DNA of 64,000 nt from Lacinutrix jangbogonensis (GCF_000797445.1 NZ_JSWF01000033.1:107183-171182); one strand, 5' to 3'; counted from the first letter of the stretch, positions 29,451 through 37,740 are shown. The notes: generated by a model not told the origin, from the sequence alone. A program made the numbers and translations.

Positions 29451-31292
29451 ATGAAAATGACTTTTAAAAATATATTTCTTTTAATACTAATTTTCGGATT
29501 TTCATATTTGGGCTTTTCCCAAAACAATTCCTATTTAGATAGTTTGTCGGTTTCTATTTCTAGTCTTTCTAAAGATAATCAAGTAGAACAAATACTTAAT
29601 ATTCCTTACGATAAGGCAGTAGGTAATATAGTTGTTTTTGAAAAGCTTGCAGATCGCGCTATTTTATTTTCAATAAAATTGGAGGATAGCCTTAAGCTAG
29701 CAGCAGCATTTGAACAAAAAATATTAGCATTACATTTTACTTCAAAAAATGAGGAGGCACTACAATTATCTTTGCGCTGTATTAGAATTTATGAAAAATA
29801 TAATAAGCTAATAAAAGTTGGTAAATTGTATAGCGACTTAGGCTGGAAGCTAAAACATAGAGATTTTGATAAGGCTTTTGTTTATATGCAAAAAGGAATT
29901 AATATTAGAGAAAAAAATAAAGATAGTTCAAATAGTCTGTATGCTTCTTATGATAATTTTGGTGTATTACATGGGATGAAAAAGCATTGGGATAGCGCAT
30001 TGTATTATCATAACAAATCTCTAAAGTACAGAAAATCTATTCATGATAGTGTAAGTATTCCATTTGGTTATGCGCATATTGCTAATGTGTATTTAAACAC
30101 TCAAAAATTTAAACTCGCCGAAAAATATTTAGATAGCTCTTTGTATATAAGAGAAAAGAGAAATGATGTATATGGTGTAACAGATTCTAAATTGTATTTA
30201 GGTGATTTATTTTTTGCTAAAAAAGAATTTGAAAAAGCTGAAAAAAAATTCAGTGAAGCTTTTTATTTGTCTAGTAAATATAAATATTACCCTTTAAAAA
30301 AATATGCTTCAGAGTATTTGTATAAGTGTAATTATTCTTTAAAGAATTACAAAAAAGCATTAAAGTATAATTTAATTTTTAATAAACTTAAGGACAGCGT
30401 TTCTAACGTTGAGACGAATAGCAAAATAGCAGAATTAGAAATTGAATATCAATCAGAAAAGAAAGAAAAAGAAATTTTAAAACAACGTGCCAATATAGCA
30501 GAACAAAGCTTAACTATACAAACCCGAAACTATCAAGTTTTTGGGCTTATAGCTTTTGTAATTGTTCTTGGGTTTTTAGGTTATTTATTTTATAATCAAC
30601 AAAAACTAATAAACCAACAACTAAAAAAAGATAATGAACTTAAAGAGGCCTTGACAAAGATTGAAACACAAAATCGATTACAAGACCAACGTTTAAGAAT
30701 CTCAAGAGATTTACATGATAATATAGGAGCGCAATTAACTTTTATTATCTCATCTATCGATAATCTGAAATATGGATTTAAACTGCGAGATACTTTAAAT
30801 TCTAAATTAGAAACAATAAGCACATTTACAACGGCAACAATCTATGAATTGAGAGATACCATTTGGGCGATGAATAAAAATGAAATCACTTTGGATGATT
30901 TGCAATCTCGTATTTCAAATTTTGTAGATAAAGCTAATTCAGTTTCAGATGCTATTACTTTCGAGTTTAAAGTAGAAGAAAAAACTCAAAAATATTTGAT
31001 ATTAACTTCTATTGAAGGTATGAATGTTTATCGAATAATCCAAGAATCAGTAAATAATGCACTTAAATATGCTGATGCTTCAAAAATTGAGGTGTATATA
31101 AACTCAAGTAATAATAAGTTAAATGTTACTATTCTAGATAATGGAAAAGGTTTTGATTTAGAAACTTTAGCTTTAGGAAATGGACTCAATAATATTAAAA
31201 AACGAGCGCTTGATATTCGAGCACAAGTTTACATAGAATCTTCTCCAGGAAATGGAGTTTCTGTTAAATTAGAAAAAAAATTAAATACGTAG
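29451..31292 (+). CDS. TPR sensor histidine kinase, second paralogue
   Basis: A 613-residue kinase with the same order as its neighbour: signal peptide, TPR region (shorter and less regular, about 80-320), membrane segment YQVFGLIAFVIVLGFLGYLF, HisKA_3 box SRDLHDNIGAQLTFIISSID identical to the first paralogue over 20 residues, and an HATPase domain with EGMNVYRIIQESVNNALKYA and DNGKGFDL. The sensing part has diverged much more than the kinase part. With only one response regulator downstream, the two kinases probably share it or form heterodimers. Confidence 0.92.
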   Translation: MKMTFKNIFLLILIFGFSYLGFSQNNSYLDSLSVSISSLSKDNQVEQILNIPYDKAVGNIVVFEKLADRAILFSIKLEDSLKLAAAFEQKILALHFTSKNEEALQLSLRCIRIYEKYNKLIKVGKLYSDLGWKLKHRDFDKAFVYMQKGINIREKNKDSSNSLYASYDNFGVLHGMKKHWDSALYYHNKSLKYRKSIHDSVSIPFGYAHIANVYLNTQKFKLAEKYLDSSLYIREKRNDVYGVTDSKLYLGDLFFAKKEFEKAEKKFSEAFYLSSKYKYYPLKKYASEYLYKCNYSLKNYKKALKYNLIFNKLKDSVSNVETNSKIAELEIEYQSEKKEKEILKQRANIAEQSLTIQTRNYQVFGLIAFVIVLGFLGYLFYNQQKLINQQLKKDNELKEALTKIETQNRLQDQRLRISRDLHDNIGAQLTFIISSIDNLKYGFKLRDTLNSKLETISTFTTATIYELRDTIWAMNKNEITLDDLQSRISNFVDKANSVSDAITFEFKVEEKTQKYLILTSIEGMNVYRIIQESVNNALKYADASKIEVYINSSNNKLNVTILDNGKGFDLETLALGNGLNNIKKRALDIRAQVYIESSPGNGVSVKLEKKLNT

Positions 31293-31347
31293 TTCGTCGT
31301 ATTGTAATGTGTTTTAAAATGATATAGTTTAGTGAAAAATAACAATT

Positions 31348-31998
31348 ATGAACATTAAAATAGCCATAGCAGACGACAATACTTTTCTTACCACTGCGGT
31401 TAAAGAAAAATTATCTTTTTTTGATGACTTAAATTTTAAGTTTTCGGCAATTAATGGTTCCGAGCTGTTAGTTAAACTTGAAGAAAATCATAATATAAAC
31501 CTCATATTAATGGATATAGAAATGCCAGTTTTAAATGGTATTGAAACTACAGAAATTGTGAAGCAAAAATATCCTCATATTAAAATTATTATGCTCACCG
31601 TTTTCGATAACGATGAGAATATTTTTAATGCTATTAAAGCTGGCGCAGATGGCTATTTGTTAAAAGAAATTAACGCAAAAAATTTACATAGTGGTATTGT
31701 AGAAACTATAAATGGAGGCGCTGCAATGAACCCATCCATAGCCATGAAAACGTTAAAATTACTTCGTAACCCTATAGAAATCGAAAATACCAAAGAGAAA
31801 GACGACATTAAATTAACAGAACGCGAAATCGAAGTATTGGAGCAATTAAGTAAAGGTTTGAGCTATCATGCCATTGCTGAAAATTTAATTCTCTCGCATG
31901 GTACAATCCGCAAGCATATAGAAAACACGTACCGTAAACTTCAAGTGCATAACAAACTAGAAGCGGTACAAAAGGCGAAACGTAATAATTTAATTTAG
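31348..31998 (+). CDS. LuxR/NarL-type response regulator
   Basis: A 216-residue two-domain regulator. The receiver domain has the acidic pair ADDN, the phosphorylatable Asp in LILMDIEMPVLNGIE and Lys in YLLKEINAKN; the output is a LuxR-type HTH (LTEREIEVLEQLSKGLSYHA, IAENLILSHGTIRKHIEN). It completes the three-gene signalling cassette with both kinases; spacing from the second kinase is 55 bases. Its targets are not visible; the divergence of the promoters around this cassette gives no clear binding site. Confidence 0.95.
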   Translation: MNIKIAIADDNTFLTTAVKEKLSFFDDLNFKFSAINGSELLVKLEENHNINLILMDIEMPVLNGIETTEIVKQKYPHIKIIMLTVFDNDENIFNAIKAGADGYLLKEINAKNLHSGIVETINGGAAMNPSIAMKTLKLLRNPIEIENTKEKDDIKLTEREIEVLEQLSKGLSYHAIAENLILSHGTIRKHIENTYRKLQVHNKLEAVQKAKRNNLI

Positions 31999-32019
31999 CA
32001 ATTGACAAAATGTTTTTAC

Positions 32020-32027
32020 TAAATTAG
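32020..32027 (+). promoter_or_regulatory. -7-like box for the DUF4230 gene
   Basis: TAAATTAG resembles TAnnTTTG and is preceded by TTTAC as in the elements at 2592, 6123 and 7468. It ends three bases before the ATG at 32031, so the message may be leaderless. Confidence 0.35.
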
Positions 32028-32030
32028 CAC

Positions 32031-32645
32031 ATGCGAAAAATTCTATTTGGAGTTCTTATTACACTAGTAATTCTTTTTACATTTAAATATTGTGGAGATC
32101 AACGCAAAGATAAAGTTGTGCTTAAGGAAAACGCTGCTTTAATTCAAAAATCACTTAAAAATGTAGGAAAGTTAGTAGTAACTGAAGGCCATTTTAGTCA
32201 GGTATTCAACTATAGTAATTCTAAAGATTTATTTGCAAACTTAGTTTCTGCAGATAAAAAGGCACTTGTTGTAGTAAACGCAGATGTAACCGTAGCCTAC
32301 GATTTAAGTAAAATTAAATACAAAATAGATGAAGAAAACAAAATCCTAACCATTTTAAGTATTCCAAATGAAGAAATAAAGATTAGTCCAGATTTTGAGT
32401 ATTACGATGTTCAATCCGATTTTTTTAACCCGTTTGAAGCCAAAGATTATAATGCTATAAAAGAAACAGTAAACAAACAGTTACTAAAAAAAATTGAAGC
32501 TTCAGAATTAAAATCAAACGCCAAAAATAGATTAATAAGTGAGCTATCAAAGTTCTATATTCTTACTAGTTCTTTAGGGTGGACATTACAATATAATGAG
32601 ACTAAAATTAAGACTCCAAAAGCATTTGAAATCCTAAAATTATAA
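32031..32645 (+). CDS. DUF4230 domain protein
   Basis: A 204-residue protein with an N-terminal membrane anchor (about 3-20, FGVLITLVILFTFKYC) and the DUF4230 domain: NVGKLVVTEGHFSQVFNYS, KKALVVVNADVTVAYDLSKI and EFEYYDVQSDFFNPF-like segments. The family is found across Bacteroidetes and Firmicutes, often as a signal-anchored envelope protein, with no known activity. Stands alone between the signalling cassette and the convergent rhodanese gene. Confidence 0.8.
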   Translation: MRKILFGVLITLVILFTFKYCGDQRKDKVVLKENAALIQKSLKNVGKLVVTEGHFSQVFNYSNSKDLFANLVSADKKALVVVNADVTVAYDLSKIKYKIDEENKILTILSIPNEEIKISPDFEYYDVQSDFFNPFEAKDYNAIKETVNKQLLKKIEASELKSNAKNRLISELSKFYILTSSLGWTLQYNETKIKTPKAFEILKL

Positions 32646-32675
32646 TTTTAATTAAGAGTAGTCTATAGCGCTTTC

Positions 32676-32694
32676 ATTTCCTTCGGAAGGGAAT
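32676..32694. terminator. possible small bidirectional hairpin
   Basis: ATTTCCTTCGGAAGGGAAT can fold on itself around a CGG/TTCG loop. It lies between the convergent stops of the DUF4230 gene and the rhodanese gene but lacks a T-run, so the call is weak. Confidence 0.3.
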
Positions 32695-32722
32695 AAGGGT
32701 AGAGAGAATATTAGGGATGCAA

Positions 32723-33028
32723 CTATAGCTTTTTACTCAAACTAGACCATCCGCCACCATTTATTGCTTCAATACCTTGAGCTTTTAATATAGAAGCTGC
32801 ACTACTAGAACGCATACCACTTGCACAACACGTTATTACTGGTTTGTTTAGCTTTTTAATATCGTTTATTTTGCTGTTAATTACTTGTAGCGGAATATTT
32901 TTAGAACCAGTAATTGAGCCTTGGTCGTATTCGCCCTTAGTTCTAACATCTAAAATAAGTGCACCTCTAGATTGAAAATCTTTAATTTTATCCTTTTTAT
33001 TTCCAAATAATGAATCTAATAATCCCAT
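32723..33028 (-). CDS. single-domain rhodanese-like protein
   Basis: A 101-residue rhodanese domain without a signal peptide. SRGALILDVRTKGEYDQGSI opens the domain, and the active-site loop CCASGMRSSSAA (about residues 67-78) keeps the catalytic Cys and the Arg/Ser pattern CxxGxRS. It could carry persulfide sulfur. It is divergent from the TetR gene and shares its 87-base upstream region, including the TAACAATAGTTA palindrome. Confidence 0.88.
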   Translation of the reverse strand: MGLLDSLFGNKKDKIKDFQSRGALILDVRTKGEYDQGSITGSKNIPLQVINSKINDIKKLNKPVITCCASGMRSSSAASILKAQGIEAINGGGWSSLSKKL

Positions 33029-33073
33029 ATTTTTATTTTTTTACAAATTACATGCTTTCTTTTCAAAACATAA

Positions 33074-33087
33074 GTAACAATAGTTAC
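33074..33087. promoter_or_regulatory. candidate TetR operator upstream of the tetR gene
   Basis: GTAACAATAGTTAC is an inverted repeat (arms GTAAC/GTTAC) between the divergent rhodanese and TetR genes. It shares the pattern TAACAANNGTTA with the longer palindrome at 33716-33735, suggesting that the regulator controls itself and the paa operon. Confidence 0.5.
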
Positions 33088-33115
33088 AACTTATTTTTTT
33101 ATCTTCATTAAATAT

Positions 33116-33685
33116 ATGAAATCAGAAACACGTAAAGACGAAATTATTAAAACTGCAGCTGAACTTTTTAAAGAAAAAGGCTATAGTGCTGTTACCATGA
33201 GAGATTTGGCTACAGCCATGGGTATAAAGGCAGCCAGTCTCTATAATCACATAAACTCAAAGCAAGAAATTTTAAAAGAAATTATTATTTCTCTTGCCGA
33301 AGAATTTACTAAAGAAATAGAAGTAATTGTAAGTTCAAACACTAATAGTCTCGATAAATTAAGTCAAATTATTGCGCTACACGTTAAAATATCAACCAAT
33401 AATGCAAATGAAATGGCATCATTAAATAATGATTGGATGCATCTTGAAGACCAATTAAGCTATTATCTTAAGTTAAGAGATAACTACGAAGCAACTTTTT
33501 TAAAAATAATAAAAGAAGGTATAATGTCTTCCGAAATCAAGAAAGCTAATCCAGAAATCATTATGTTTTCAATGCTTTCCACCTTGCGCTCATTGTATCT
33601 TTGGGTTCCTAATAAAGAAGATTCTAACGCAAACGATTTAGCAAATAACCTAAGCAAGATCCTAATTCAAGGAATTAACAAATAG
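33116..33685 (+). CDS. TetR-family regulator, likely of the paa genes
   Basis: A 189-residue TetR/AcrR protein. The N-terminal HTH is KDEIIKTAAELFKEKGYSAV, TMRDLATAMGIKAASLYNHI, NSKQEILKEI; the C-terminal ligand-binding part is helical. It stands at the head of the paa cluster, 67 bases before paaE, in the same direction. A 20-base palindrome lies between it and paaE and a related one upstream of its own gene. By analogy with PaaR-type TetR repressors it would respond to phenylacetyl-CoA; this is inference from position. Confidence 0.85.
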   Translation: MKSETRKDEIIKTAAELFKEKGYSAVTMRDLATAMGIKAASLYNHINSKQEILKEIIISLAEEFTKEIEVIVSSNTNSLDKLSQIIALHVKISTNNANEMASLNNDWMHLEDQLSYYLKLRDNYEATFLKIIKEGIMSSEIKKANPEIIMFSMLSTLRSLYLWVPNKEDSNANDLANNLSKILIQGINK

Positions 33686-33701
33686 TTATCATTTTATTTT
33701 G

Positions 33702-33709
33702 TAATTTTG
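33702..33709 (+). promoter_or_regulatory. -7 promoter box for paaE
   Basis: TAATTTTG matches TAnnTTTG. The expected transcript start (about 33715) would fall at the edge of the palindrome at 33716-33735, so a bound repressor would block it. Confidence 0.55.
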
Positions 33710-33715
33710 TCAAAC

Positions 33716-33735
33716 AAACTAACAAGTGTTAGTTT
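33716..33735. promoter_or_regulatory. 20-base palindrome, candidate TetR operator
   Basis: AAACTAACA-AG-TGTTAGTTT: two perfect 9-base arms around a 2-base centre. Placement directly after the -7 box and before the paaE ATG (33753) is that of an operator. Size and symmetry fit TetR-family sites. Confidence 0.65.
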
Positions 33736-33752
33736 TTGTTTAAGTAACAACT

Positions 33753-34826
33753 ATGGCTCAATTTTATAAACTTAAAATTAAAGATATATATAAAGAAACA
33801 GAAGATACATCAGTGGTCTCTTTTGAGATTCCTGAAAACCTTCAAGACGTTTTTAAGTATGCTCAAGGTCAGCATTTAACTTTAAAAGCAGATATAGAAG
33901 GAGAAGATGTTCGTCGTTCTTATTCGCTATGCTCTAGTCCTATAGACAAAGAATGGAAAGTAGCAGTAAAGTTGATTCCTGAAGGAAAATTTTCAACCTA
34001 TATAAATGAGCGGTTAAAAGCAGGAGATGTATTGGAAGCTATGGCGCCAAGTGGGAATTTTGGAGTTCCTGTTGAGCCTAAAGCTTCAAAAAATTATCTC
34101 TTTTTTGCAGCAGGTAGTGGTATAACACCTATGTTGTCGATGATAAAAACGCATTTAACTAAAGAACCAAATGCAACATGCAAGTTGTTTTATGTCAATA
34201 AAACAGCAAAATCAATTATCTTTAAAGAAGAACTAGAACAGATGCGTAATGCGTTTTTCGGAAGATTAGAAATCTATTATTTCTTAACTAAAGAACGTCG
34301 AGATATCGAATTGTTTAATGGTCGTTTTGATGATGATAAAATGAAAGTTCTCACAAAAACATTTATAGATATTCCAGACACAAGCGAAGTATTCCTTTGT
34401 GGTCCAGAAAAAATGGTCAACTATGTTAGTGAGTATCTTGTAAATAGAGGATTGCCAAAAGAATTAGTACATTTTGAGTTGTTTGTAACAGGGCTTTCAG
34501 AAGAAGATATTAAAAGAGCAGAACGTCTAGCAAAACAAAACGTAGAAGGAGTAGAAGTCACCATTGTAGATGGTGGAAAAGAGTTTGCTTTTACAATGAC
34601 CAAAGAATATGATAATATTCTTGATGCAGCTTTAGGTGCTGGAGCAGATTTACCTTTTGCATGTAAAGGAGGTGTTTGTAGCACTTGTAAATGTAAAGTC
34701 GTCGAAGGTGCTGTAGAAATGAAAATAAACTATGCATTAGATGATAAAGAAGTCTCTCAGAATTTAGTATTGAGCTGTCAGGCTGTGCCAACAACAGATA
34801 AAGTAGTTGTGGATTTTGATGTGTAA
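33753..34826 (+). CDS. paaE: phenylacetyl-CoA epoxidase reductase subunit PaaE
   Basis: A 357-residue flavin and iron-sulfur reductase that passes electrons from NADPH to the PaaABC oxygenase. The FAD domain has RRSYSLCSSP, the nucleotide domain FFAAGSGITPMLSMIK and CGPEKMVNYV, and the C-terminal plant-type 2Fe-2S domain has CKGGVCSTCKCKV plus the last Cys in LVLSCQAVP. All four Cys ligands are present. It is the first structural gene of the paa cluster, placed before paaA, unlike the E. coli order where paaE follows paaD. Confidence 0.95.
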   Translation: MAQFYKLKIKDIYKETEDTSVVSFEIPENLQDVFKYAQGQHLTLKADIEGEDVRRSYSLCSSPIDKEWKVAVKLIPEGKFSTYINERLKAGDVLEAMAPSGNFGVPVEPKASKNYLFFAAGSGITPMLSMIKTHLTKEPNATCKLFYVNKTAKSIIFKEELEQMRNAFFGRLEIYYFLTKERRDIELFNGRFDDDKMKVLTKTFIDIPDTSEVFLCGPEKMVNYVSEYLVNRGLPKELVHFELFVTGLSEEDIKRAERLAKQNVEGVEVTIVDGGKEFAFTMTKEYDNILDAALGAGADLPFACKGGVCSTCKCKVVEGAVEMKINYALDDKEVSQNLVLSCQAVPTTDKVVVDFDV

Positions 34827-34887
34827 ATAAATTGCTACAAGTTAAGAGGTTGCATTGCAACGTCTTCAAAATAAATAAGTTCAACAC

Positions 34888-34922
34888 GCTAAAGGCCAAA
34901 AGCCAATAGCTAAAAGCTAAAG
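34888..34922 (+). repeat. five tandem heptamers before paaA
   Basis: GCTAAAG, GCCAAAA, GCCAATA, GCTAAAA and GCTAAAG follow each other without gaps (35 bases) and end 3 bases before the paaA ATG. Consensus GCYAAWR. Upstream, GGTTGC-ATT-GCAAC at about 34850-34860 forms a small hairpin. Confidence 0.75.
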
Positions 34923-34925
34923 AAA

Positions 34926-35882
34926 ATGAGTGAAGAACAAATTAGAAGTTTAGAAAATCAATTCGAAGCACGTATCGCAAGAGACGAAAAAATCGAACCA
35001 AAAGATTGGATGCCAGAAAAGTATCGTAAAACACATATTCGTCAGATGTCGCAACACGCACATTCCGAAGTTGTAGGGATGCTTCCTGAAGGAAACTGGA
35101 TTACAAGAGCACCATCGTTAAGACGAAAAGTAGCTTTGCTTGCAAAAGTTCAAGATGAAGCAGGACATGGTTTGTACTTGTATTCTGCCTGTGAAACCTT
35201 AGGTATTTCTCGCGATGAGTTATATGATCAATTACATTCAGGAAAAGCAAAATACTCTTCCATTTTCAATTATCCAACAGTAACTTGGGCAGATATGGGA
35301 GCGATAGGTTGGTTAGTAGATGGCGCAGCAATAATCAATCAAGTACCTTTATGTAACACCTCTTATGGCCCCTATGCAAGAGCGATGATTCGTGTATGTA
35401 AAGAAGAAAGTTTTCACCAACGTCAAGGTTATGAAATCATGATAAAATTGGCAAACGGAACGCCTGAGCAAAAAGAATTAGCTCAAGATGCTCTAAATCG
35501 CTGGTGGTGGCCAAGTCTAATGATGTTAGGTCCAACAGACGCGGAATCCATTCATACAGAGCAATCTATGAAATGGAAACTAAAACGTAAATCTAACGAC
35601 GATTTACGTCAGCAATTTATAGATCAAACCGTGCCACAAGCAGAATTGATAGGACTAACAATTCCAGATCCAGATTTAAAATGGAACGAAGAAAAAGGAT
35701 GTTACGATTTTGGAGAAATCAATTGGGATGAGTTCTGGCAAGTAGTAAAAGGTCATGGGCCATGCAATAAGGAGCGTATGAAAGCAAGAGTTGGAGCTTG
35801 GGAAGAAGGCGAATGGGTTAGAGATGCAGCAATGGCTCACGCAGAGAAGAAACAAGAAAGAAAACAAAAACAAGCAGTTTAA
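34926..35882 (+). CDS. paaA: phenylacetyl-CoA epoxidase catalytic subunit PaaA
   Basis: A 318-residue di-iron ferritin-like oxygenase, the catalytic subunit of phenylacetyl-CoA 1,2-epoxidase in the cytoplasm. Metal-ligand helices are visible: [20 protein letters not shown] (ExxH pattern) and [16 protein letters not shown] (ExxH). [16 protein letters not shown] and [14 protein letters not shown] are conserved in PaaA. Length is normal. It acts with PaaC (structural) and PaaB and takes electrons from PaaE. Confidence 0.97.
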   Translation: MSEEQIRSLENQFEARIARDEKIEPKDWMPEKYRKTHIRQMSQHAHSEVVGMLPEGNWITRAPSLRRKVALLAKVQDEAGHGLYLYSACETLGISRDELYDQLHSGKAKYSSIFNYPTVTWADMGAIGWLVDGAAIINQVPLCNTSYGPYARAMIRVCKEESFHQRQGYEIMIKLANGTPEQKELAQDALNRWWWPSLMMLGPTDAESIHTEQSMKWKLKRKSNDDLRQQFIDQTVPQAELIGLTIPDPDLKWNEEKGCYDFGEINWDEFWQVVKGHGPCNKERMKARVGAWEEGEWVRDAAMAHAEKKQERKQKQAV

Positions 35883-35890
35883 ATTTCATT

Positions 35891-35936
35891 GTCAGTTCGA
35901 GTGAAATTGCAATTTCGCGATTTTGTGTCGAGAATA
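35891..35936 (+). repeat. family B intergenic repeat, copy 1 (paaA-paaB)
   Basis: Begins GTCAGTTCGAGTGAAATT and ends TTTTGTGTCGAGAATA. The same two ends, with different middles, occur at 36313-36359 and 37741-37785. It fills the paaA-paaB gap. Confidence 0.75.
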
Positions 35937-35959
35937 AAATGAAACAATACTTATATATT

Positions 35960-36250
35960 ATGTCAAATAAAAAAAACTGGCCACTTTGGGAAATCTTCGT
36001 AAGAAGTAAAAACGGATTAGAACACAGGCACTTTGGAAGTCTGCACGCAGCAGATGCAGAAATGGCTCTTGAAAATGCAAGAGATGTTTACACAAGAAGA
36101 AACGAAGGTGTAAGTATTTGGGTCGTAGAATCTAAAAACATCACAGCCTCAAATCCTGAGAATAATGGCGAAATGTTTGAACCAGCTCACGATAAAGTAT
36201 ATCGTCATCCAACATTTTACGATTTACCAGATGAAGTGAAGCATATGTAA
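35960..36250 (+). CDS. paaB: phenylacetyl-CoA epoxidase subunit PaaB
   Basis: A small (96-residue) subunit of the PaaABC(D)E complex. NWPLWEIFVRSKNGLEHRHF, GSLHAADAEMALENARDVYT and RHPTFYDLPDEVKHM are the PaaB signature. An earlier in-frame ATG (35939) exists 2 bases after repeat B1 and would add MKQYLYI; the ATG at 35960 gives the usual family start MSNKKNWP and is preferred. The stop lies inside a perfect hairpin (36247-36271). Confidence 0.93.
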   Translation: MSNKKNWPLWEIFVRSKNGLEHRHFGSLHAADAEMALENARDVYTRRNEGVSIWVVESKNITASNPENNGEMFEPAHDKVYRHPTFYDLPDEVKHM

Positions 36251-36271
36251 TTATTGCTTAGCAATAATTAC
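36247..36271 (+). repeat. perfect 11-base hairpin at the paaB stop
   Basis: GTAATTATTGC (36247-36257), loop TTA, GCAATAATTAC (36261-36271). The paaB TAA (36248-36250) is part of the left arm. No T-run follows, so it looks like an RNA stability or processing element rather than a terminator. Confidence 0.65.
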
Positions 36272-36312
36272 AATTCCCATCAAAAAGGTGAATTTATTAA
36301 TAGAAAGTAAAC

Positions 36313-36359
36313 GTCACTTCGAGTGATTTGTGAGGAAACGAACAAATTGTATCGAGAGT
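36313..36359 (+). repeat. family B intergenic repeat, copy 2 (paaB-paaC)
   Basis: Begins GTCACTTCGAGTGATTTG and ends AAATTGTATCGAGAGT, with the same termini as copies 1 and 3. It is followed by a CCCAC-TTTC-GTGGG hairpin at 36373-36386 that ends 8 bases before the paaC ATG. Confidence 0.75.
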
Positions 36360-36394
36360 AATTAAATAGATACCCACTTTCGTGGGCGCTTAAG

Positions 36395-37150
36395 ATGAAA
36401 AACGAAAATTTATACAATTATATACTTGGCATAGCAGACAATTCCCTAATTCTAGGTCAAAGAATGGGAGAACTTTGTGGTCATGGACCAAGTTTAGAAA
36501 CAGATATTGCGTGTACCAATATCTCATTAGATTTATTCGGTCAAGTACGAAGTTATTTTCAATACGCATCAAAAATTGCAGGAGATAATAGATCGGAAGA
36601 CGATATTGCAATGCTTCGTAAGGAACGTGAATATAAAAATGTATTATTGGTAGAACAACCTAATACAGACTTCGCTTATACAATGGCGCGTCAGTTTTTA
36701 TTTGATGTGTATCATTTAGCATTTCTATCAGAATTGCAAAAAAGCACAGATTTAACACTATCAGCAATTGCAAATAAGTGTATTAAAGAAGTGAGTTATC
36801 ATGAGCGTTTTTCATCAGATTGGGTAAAGCGATTAGGAGATGGTACAGAAGAAAGCAAAGCTAAAATGCAAGACGCTATAAACTATTTGTGGACGTACAC
36901 AGACGAATTATTTCATCAAACCGAAGCAGACAAGATTATGGTTTCTGAAGGAGCTGGAGTCGATGTAACAAAACTAAAAGAAGCGTATTACAAAAATGTT
37001 GGGGACTTATTAGAAGTCGCAACACTCGAAATTCCAGAATCAAAATACTTCCAAAAAGGAGGTAAAGAAGGTATCCATACAGAGCATTTAGGATACTTAT
37101 TAAGCGATTTGCAATATATGCAACGCACATATCCTAATATGGAATGGTAA
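36395..37150 (+). CDS. paaC: phenylacetyl-CoA epoxidase structural subunit PaaC
   Basis: A 251-residue ferritin-like subunit that pairs with PaaA but does not itself perform the epoxidation. LYNYILGIADNSLILGQRMG, NISLDLFGQVRSYFQYA, AFLSELQKSTD and KEVSYHERFSSDWVKRLGDG are family motifs. Length fits (E. coli 248). A GC hairpin sits just upstream of the ATG and may affect its translation. Confidence 0.95.
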   Translation: MKNENLYNYILGIADNSLILGQRMGELCGHGPSLETDIACTNISLDLFGQVRSYFQYASKIAGDNRSEDDIAMLRKEREYKNVLLVEQPNTDFAYTMARQFLFDVYHLAFLSELQKSTDLTLSAIANKCIKEVSYHERFSSDWVKRLGDGTEESKAKMQDAINYLWTYTDELFHQTEADKIMVSEGAGVDVTKLKEAYYKNVGDLLEVATLEIPESKYFQKGGKEGIHTEHLGYLLSDLQYMQRTYPNMEW

Positions 37151-37163
37151 ACAAAAAGTGAAC

Positions 37164-37225
37164 TTGAAATTGAGCTTGAAACCACATGTTAAACCTTTCA
37201 AATTCAGTTTTAAATTCAGTTTCAA
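37164..37225 (+). repeat. degenerate TTGAAA/TTTCAA hexamer repeat before paaD
   Basis: TTGAAA-TTGAGC-TTGAAA (37164-37181) is followed, after CCACATGTTAAACC, by TTTCAA-ATTCAG-TTTTAA-ATTCAG-TTTCAA (37196-37225). The two halves are roughly inverted and could form a hairpin. The run ends 8 bases before the paaD ATG. A similar (ATTTCA)3 lies before paaJ. Confidence 0.6.
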
Positions 37226-37233
37226 ATATATAT

Positions 37234-37734
37234 ATGACAACAACAGAACAAAACATAGATCAAAAACTTATTCCAATCTTGGAAGAAGTATCAGATCCAG
37301 AAATCCCAGTACTATCTATAATGGATATGGGAGTTGTGCGTACTGCTGTTATAGAAAACAATATTGTCAAAGTCGAAATTACGCCAACCTATAGTGGTTG
37401 TCCAGCAATGGATGTTATTGGAGATGATATAAAAAAAGCATTAAAAGATGCAGGTTATAATTCTGAAATTGAATTAATATTAGCTCCAGCTTGGACTACA
37501 GATTGGATTACTCCAAGAGGTAGAAAAGCATTAGAAGATTATGGTATAGCAGCACCATTAAGTGCAGAAGCAGATAAAGATGTATTGCTTAATGAGAAAA
37601 GACTCGTTAAGTGTACCAATTGTGGTTCGCAAAACACGAGATTAGTAAGTCAGTTTGGTTCAACTGCATGCAAAGCACAATTTCAGTGTGATGATTGTCA
37701 AGAGCCATTTGACTATTTTAAGTGTTTGAAATAA
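37234..37734 (+). CDS. paaD: phenylacetate degradation protein PaaD
   Basis: A 166-residue MIP18/DUF59-type protein needed for assembly of the epoxidase, probably in iron-sulfur or di-iron maturation. The domain has EVSDPEIPVLSIMDMGVVR and YSGCPAMDVIGDDIKKAL with the conserved Cys; the C-terminal zinc ribbon has CTNCGS and CDDCQEPFDYFKC. The frame is open to 37186, but that part is encoded by the hexamer repeat; the ATG at 37234 gives MTTTEQNID and is preferred. Confidence 0.94.
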   Translation: MTTTEQNIDQKLIPILEEVSDPEIPVLSIMDMGVVRTAVIENNIVKVEITPTYSGCPAMDVIGDDIKKALKDAGYNSEIELILAPAWTTDWITPRGRKALEDYGIAAPLSAEADKDVLLNEKRLVKCTNCGSQNTRLVSQFGSTACKAQFQCDDCQEPFDYFKCLK

Positions 37735-37740
37735 AATAAT

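Noticed and set aside
24706..31302. TTCGTCGTATTG occurring at about 24708 and 31291
   Set aside because: A 12-base match between two intergenic sites is expected by chance in 64 kb; it has no symmetry or fixed distance to starts.
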